Source of the DNA: CAZFZQ01 sp964522845
GTDB taxonomy: Bacteria > Patescibacteriota > Patescibacteriia > GCA-002772895
Length of the DNA stretch: 22,479 nt
Assembly: GCA_964522845.1 (NCBI GenBank)
Contig: CAZFZQ010000009.1
Coordinates: forward strand, 1 to 22,479
Direction of reading: 5' to 3'
Below the pieces are notes generated by a model, which was not told the DNA's origin, did not search any database, and saw only the letters and a program-made list of their open reading frames with translations. Both the position numbers and the translations under genes were made by a program. Positions 19,774 through 22,479 of this stretch are shown piece by piece (the stretch's first letter is position 1; each line of letters opens with the position of its first letter).

Positions 19774-21156
19774 TTATTTTTTGGAATCTTCCATCACTTC
19801 ATCAATCGTTCCTCTCATGTAAAATGCTTGTTCCGGAATATGGTCCAATTCGCCCGCCATAATCATTTTGAATCCGCGGATAGTTTCTTCGCGCGACACG
19901 TATTTGCCCGGGCGGCCGGTGAATGTTTCGGCTACGAAGAAAGGCTGGGACAAGAATTTTTGAATTTTTCTCGCGCGAGCTACGGCTAATTTATCTTCCT
20001 CGGATAATTCTTCCATGCCCAAAATGGCAATAATGTCTTGCAGGTCTTTGTATCTTTGCAAAACTTTTTGCACTTGGCGCGCGACATTGTAATGTTCGTC
20101 GCCCACAATTTGCGGATCCAAAATCGTAGAGGAAGAGTCCAGGGGATCAACAGCCGGATAAATACCAAGTTCGGTAAGCGGGCGTGACAAAACTACAGTT
20201 GAATCAAGGTGCGCGAAAGTGGTAGCCGGCGCCGGGTCAGTCAAGTCATCAGCCGGCACGTAAACCGCCTGTACTGACGTGACAGAACCTTTGTCGGTTG
20301 AAGTGATGCGTTCTTGCATTTGTCCCATTTCCGTGGCCAAAGTCGGCTGATAGCCCACGGCTGACGGAATGCGCCCCAAAAGCGCGGAGACCTCCGAACC
20401 GGCTTGCGTAAATCTGAAAATATTATCAACGAAGAAAAGCACGTCTTGTCCGCCTTCGTCGCGGAAATATTCGGCAAGCGAGAGGCCGGTTAAAGCAACT
20501 CTGGCGCGCGCTCCAGGCGGTTCGTTCATTTGTCCGAAGACCAGCGCGGTTTTATCAATAACGCCGGATTCATTCATTTCTTTCCATAGCTCATTACCTT
20601 CACGAGTACGTTCACCAACGCCCGCAAAGACGGAAAATCCGCCGTGTTCTGTGGCGATATTGCGGATCAGCTCCATAACCACAACGGTCTTGCCCACGCC
20701 AGCGCCGCCGAAAAGTCCCACTTTTCCGCCTTTCATAAAGGGACAAATCAAATCAATTACCTTGATGCCGGTTTCAAACACTTCGGTTTTTGTTGATTGA
20801 TTTACAAATGCCGGAGCCGGCCGGTGAATAGAATAAAACTTTTTGGCTTTCATTTCGCCCTTGCCATCAACCGGTTCGCCCGTGACATTTATCATTCTGC
20901 CTAAAGTTTCTTTGCCAACGGGAACAGAAATCGGTTTGCCTGTATTTTCCACTTCTTGCCCGCGTTGCAGGCCGTCGGTAGATGACATGGCGACTGTGCG
21001 CACCACGCCCTCGCCTAAGTGCTGTTCTGTTTCCAAAGTCAAAAATCTGCCGTCAGGCATTTTAGTTTTTAATGCCGTATAGACCGGCGGAAGCTCGCCC
21101 TTAAATTCTACATCTACTACCGGACCGATAACTTGTTTGATTTTTCCATTATTCAT
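19774..21156 (-). CDS. atpD: F1-ATPase beta subunit (catalytic)
   Basis: 460 residues, standard length. The Walker A GGAGVGKT is at 150-157, followed by GVGERTREGNELWKEM with the catalytic Glu region, and FVDNIFRFTQAGSEVSALLGRIPSAVGYQPTLATEMG. The C-terminal ELSEED segment that responds to epsilon is present. Together with gamma and epsilon it makes the rotary catalytic core that synthesises ATP at the membrane or pumps protons. A 37-base repeat and a divergent small gene separate it from atpG, where one expects direct adjacency. Confidence 0.98.
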   Translation of the reverse strand: MNNGKIKQVIGPVVDVEFKGELPPVYTALKTKMPDGRFLTLETEQHLGEGVVRTVAMSSTDGLQRGQEVENTGKPISVPVGKETLGRMINVTGEPVDGKGEMKAKKFYSIHRPAPAFVNQSTKTEVFETGIKVIDLICPFMKGGKVGLFGGAGVGKTVVVMELIRNIATEHGGFSVFAGVGERTREGNELWKEMNESGVIDKTALVFGQMNEPPGARARVALTGLSLAEYFRDEGGQDVLFFVDNIFRFTQAGSEVSALLGRIPSAVGYQPTLATEMGQMQERITSTDKGSVTSVQAVYVPADDLTDPAPATTFAHLDSTVVLSRPLTELGIYPAVDPLDSSSTILDPQIVGDEHYNVARQVQKVLQRYKDLQDIIAILGMEELSEEDKLAVARARKIQKFLSQPFFVAETFTGRPGKYVSREETIRGFKMIMAGELDHIPEQAFYMRGTIDEVMEDSKK

Positions 21157-21162
21157 AGGAAG

Positions 21163-21200
21163 CTAATTACGAATAATTTACGAATATACGAATTGCGAAT
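21163..21200. repeat. TACGAAT repeat tract upstream of atpD
   Basis: This 37-base tract has three exact TACGAAT units plus one degenerate GCGAAT unit. It matches 22443-22479 with one mismatch, and both copies lie a few bases upstream of an atp start codon. Confidence 0.85.
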
Positions 21201-21216
21201 ATTCAGAAATTATAGT

Positions 21217-21245
21217 TTGATTTAATTTATAATTTATGTTATGTT
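21217..21245 (+). promoter_or_regulatory. Probable extended -10 promoter for the small zinc gene
   Basis: TTGATT (21217-21222), exact 17-base spacer, TGT-TATGTT (-10 hexamer 21240-21245 with extended TG at 21237-21238). Each hexamer matches four of six positions. A TATAAT at 21228 has no good -35. Confidence 0.5.
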
Positions 21246-21267
21246 GTTGGTAACGGGAGGTATTGTG

Positions 21268-21489
21268 ATGCCTGATACCAGAAGGATTTCCGGCCACGCA
21301 ACCTTACAGTGCAATTCAAACGCTTCTCATAAGTGGGAAGAAGGATATTCGGTCCATTCTGATGAACACGGCAATCCCAATATGGCGCAGTTGAATATTT
21401 TTTTGAAAAGGCGCAAGGTTCGGTGTCCAGAATGTGATTGTATTAGTTTTAAGATTATCGGCGTCACAATTTCTACTGTCCATATTTAG
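21268..21489 (+). CDS. Small Cys-rich (zinc-type) protein between atpG and atpD
   Basis: 73 residues from the ATG at 21268, chosen because GGGAGG lies seven bases before it; an upstream ATG at 21241 has no such site. Cys15 and His21 precede a C-terminal CPECDC (Cys53, Cys56, Cys58), so a zinc site is likely, but it is not a textbook ribbon. The name of the family is not known to me. It is transcribed opposite to the flanking atp genes and has its own promoter and terminator, so it looks like an independent cassette placed within the operon. Confidence 0.72.
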   Translation: MPDTRRISGHATLQCNSNASHKWEEGYSVHSDEHGNPNMAQLNIFLKRRKVRCPECDCISFKIIGVTISTVHI

Positions 21490-21512
21490 CGCCCCTCATT
21501 CGGCGCTTTTTT
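21488..21512 (+). terminator. Intrinsic terminator of the small zinc gene
   Basis: AGCGCC (21488-21493) pairs with GGCGCT (21502-21507) around CCTCATTC, followed by six T. It overlaps the TAG stop. Confidence 0.85.
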
Positions 21513-21522
21513 GTTTCTAACC

Positions 21523-21555
21523 CTACTACTTACTACATACTACTTGCTACTTACT
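21523..21555. repeat. TACTTACTACAT simple repeat tract at the atpG 3' end
   Basis: CTACTACTTACTACATACTACTTGCTACTTACT repeats a TACT(A/T) unit, includes CTTGCTAC as does the tract at 2817-2850, and overlaps the atpG stop codon. No gene lies here. Confidence 0.6.
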
Positions 21556-22429
21556 CTAACGCTGCTTTGCCCGCGGAAATTTCGGATATTTCTCTTGTGA
21601 TACTCGCTTGCCGGATCTTGTTGAACGTGAATTTCAAATCGTTCACCATATCATTTGCCGCGTCTGTTGCGTTTCTCATTGCCACCATTCTCGCGGAGTG
21701 TTCTGATGCCACCGATTCCAGCACCGCTTGAAAGATTTGCGTTTCCACAATTTTTGGCACGATAATTTCCAAGAGTTTGCTGCCTTGCGGTTCAAAGATG
21801 TATCGGACTGACTGCTGACTACTGACCGCTGGCTGCTTTCCTGAAACCGCGCCCAGTTCTTTATCCGCCTTTATAGGCAAGAGTTGTTTGACTCGTGGTT
21901 TCTGCACTAACGTTGATTTGTAATCGGTGTAGGCAACAAAAACTTTTGTATAATCCCCTTTTATAAATTTTTCCATGGCTATTTTAGCGATTGGTTTTAT
22001 ATCAACAAATTTTGGATTATTAGTGAGATTTTCAAAAACCGCCGTGACATTCATTTTTTCCCGCGCGGCGAAACGTTCACCTTTTTTTCCCAAAATTATG
22101 GTGTCGGGACGATTGGAACCTATAAAACTTTTTATTTCGCGGAAAAGCTGGCTGTTAAATCCGCCGCAAAGGCCGCGGTCCGATGAAATTAAAATCAAAA
22201 GCGCTTTAGCAGTTTTTGTTTTTGATTTCATGAAAAGCGGATGCCGGCCGGCTTTTTTTATTCTGTTTATTACTTGCCACGCCAAATCGCTGTATGGACG
22301 GGTCGCCAAAACTGACGAGGTGGCTTTTCTCATCTTCGCAGCCGAAACCATCTCCATGGCCTTGGTGATTTTTTTGGTGTTGGAGACGGATTTTATCCTG
22401 CGTTGAATTGTTTTTGTTCCTTGCGGCAT
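21551..22429 (-). CDS. atpG: F1-ATPase gamma subunit
   Basis: 292 residues, near the family norm. The N-terminal helix begins TIQRRIKSVSNTKKITKAMEMVSAAKMRKA, and the C-terminal helix contains MVAMRNATDAANDMVNDL and INKIRQ-like FNKIRQASITREI; these two helices form the central rotor shaft. The middle Rossmann-like part (ISSDRGLCGGFNSQ) is typical. Residues about 196-210 (AVSGKQPAVSSQQSV) look repeat-derived and lie in a variable region. The gene should sit beside atpD, but a divergent small gene and a repeat intervene. The start is followed upstream by the second TACGAAT tract. Confidence 0.95.
   Translation of the reverse strand: MPQGTKTIQRRIKSVSNTKKITKAMEMVSAAKMRKATSSVLATRPYSDLAWQVINRIKKAGRHPLFMKSKTKTAKALLILISSDRGLCGGFNSQLFREIKSFIGSNRPDTIILGKKGERFAAREKMNVTAVFENLTNNPKFVDIKPIAKIAMEKFIKGDYTKVFVAYTDYKSTLVQKPRVKQLLPIKADKELGAVSGKQPAVSSQQSVRYIFEPQGSKLLEIIVPKIVETQIFQAVLESVASEHSARMVAMRNATDAANDMVNDLKFTFNKIRQASITREISEISAGKAALE
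21799..21845. repeat. In-frame CTGACTACTGAC simple repeat in atpG
   Basis: GACTGACTGCTGACTACTGA and following bases iterate a CTGAC/CTGGC unit. It is read in frame as VSGKQPAVSSQQS in a loop of the gamma subunit, style unlike the flanking protein. Confidence 0.6.
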
Positions 22430-22442
22430 AAATTATGGGATA

Positions 22443-22479
22443 CTAATTACGAATAATTTACGAATATACGAATTACGAA
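22443..22479. repeat. TACGAAT repeat tract upstream of atpG (cut by window end)
   Basis: Four TACGAA(T) units in 37 bases; direct repeat of 21163-21199 with one mismatch. It is cut by the window end, so its full length is unknown. Confidence 0.85.

Overview
This is a compact bacterial chromosome segment of moderate to low GC with no tRNA, rRNA, transposase, phage gene or CRISPR array visible. Protein style suggests a Patescibacteria (CPR, Parcubacteria-like) genome: short two-transmembrane thioredoxin-fold proteins, a UvrD helicase fused to a RecB/AddB-type nuclease, tiny zinc-ribbon proteins, very tight gene spacing and standard stop codons. The assignment is an inference from protein style, not from a phylogeny. 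Every gap between genes is shorter than about 140 bases.

Layout. (1) 40-4335, minus strand: lysS, a VOC protein, rdgB, serS and ridA form one co-oriented unit behind a strong promoter just upstream of lysS. (2) 4442-8647, plus strand: six tightly packed genes, namely three secreted or anchored DsbA/thioredoxin-fold proteins, a SufS-like cysteine desulfurase, a 71-residue unknown and a YdjM-like membrane protein. They end at a perfect 13-bp hairpin terminator facing greA. (3) 8687-17322, minus strand: a uvrD-like helicase-nuclease, a DciA/DUF721 protein, a small membrane protein, then mreB-mreC-mreD-mrdA (rod-shape cell-wall elongation), then greA with its own promoter. (4) 17375-19203: small, mostly single-gene units: a coiled-coil CxxC protein, an endonuclease III-like glycosylase, a zinc-ribbon protein and a compact beta-carbonic-anhydrase-like protein. 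(5) 19337-22479, minus strand: part of the F1-ATPase operon (atpG, atpD, atpC), interrupted by a small zinc-type gene on the opposite strand.

The most interesting signal is a set of short palindromic or low-complexity DNA elements lying in frame inside otherwise conserved genes: serS (two), lysS (one), the helicase-nuclease (three), the glycosylase (three) and atpG (one). At least two element families recur within the window, one of them in opposite orientations in two different genes. The net effect is peptide insertions of roughly 8-19 residues. This resembles the Rickettsia palindromic elements but lies in what looks like a CPR genome. Related simple repeats occupy many gene junctions.

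Promoter-like sequences are unusually clear (TTGACA-type -35, exactly 17-bp spacer). Several put the predicted transcript start at or next to the start codon, suggesting leaderless mRNAs, while the small zinc proteins have strong Shine-Dalgarno sites.
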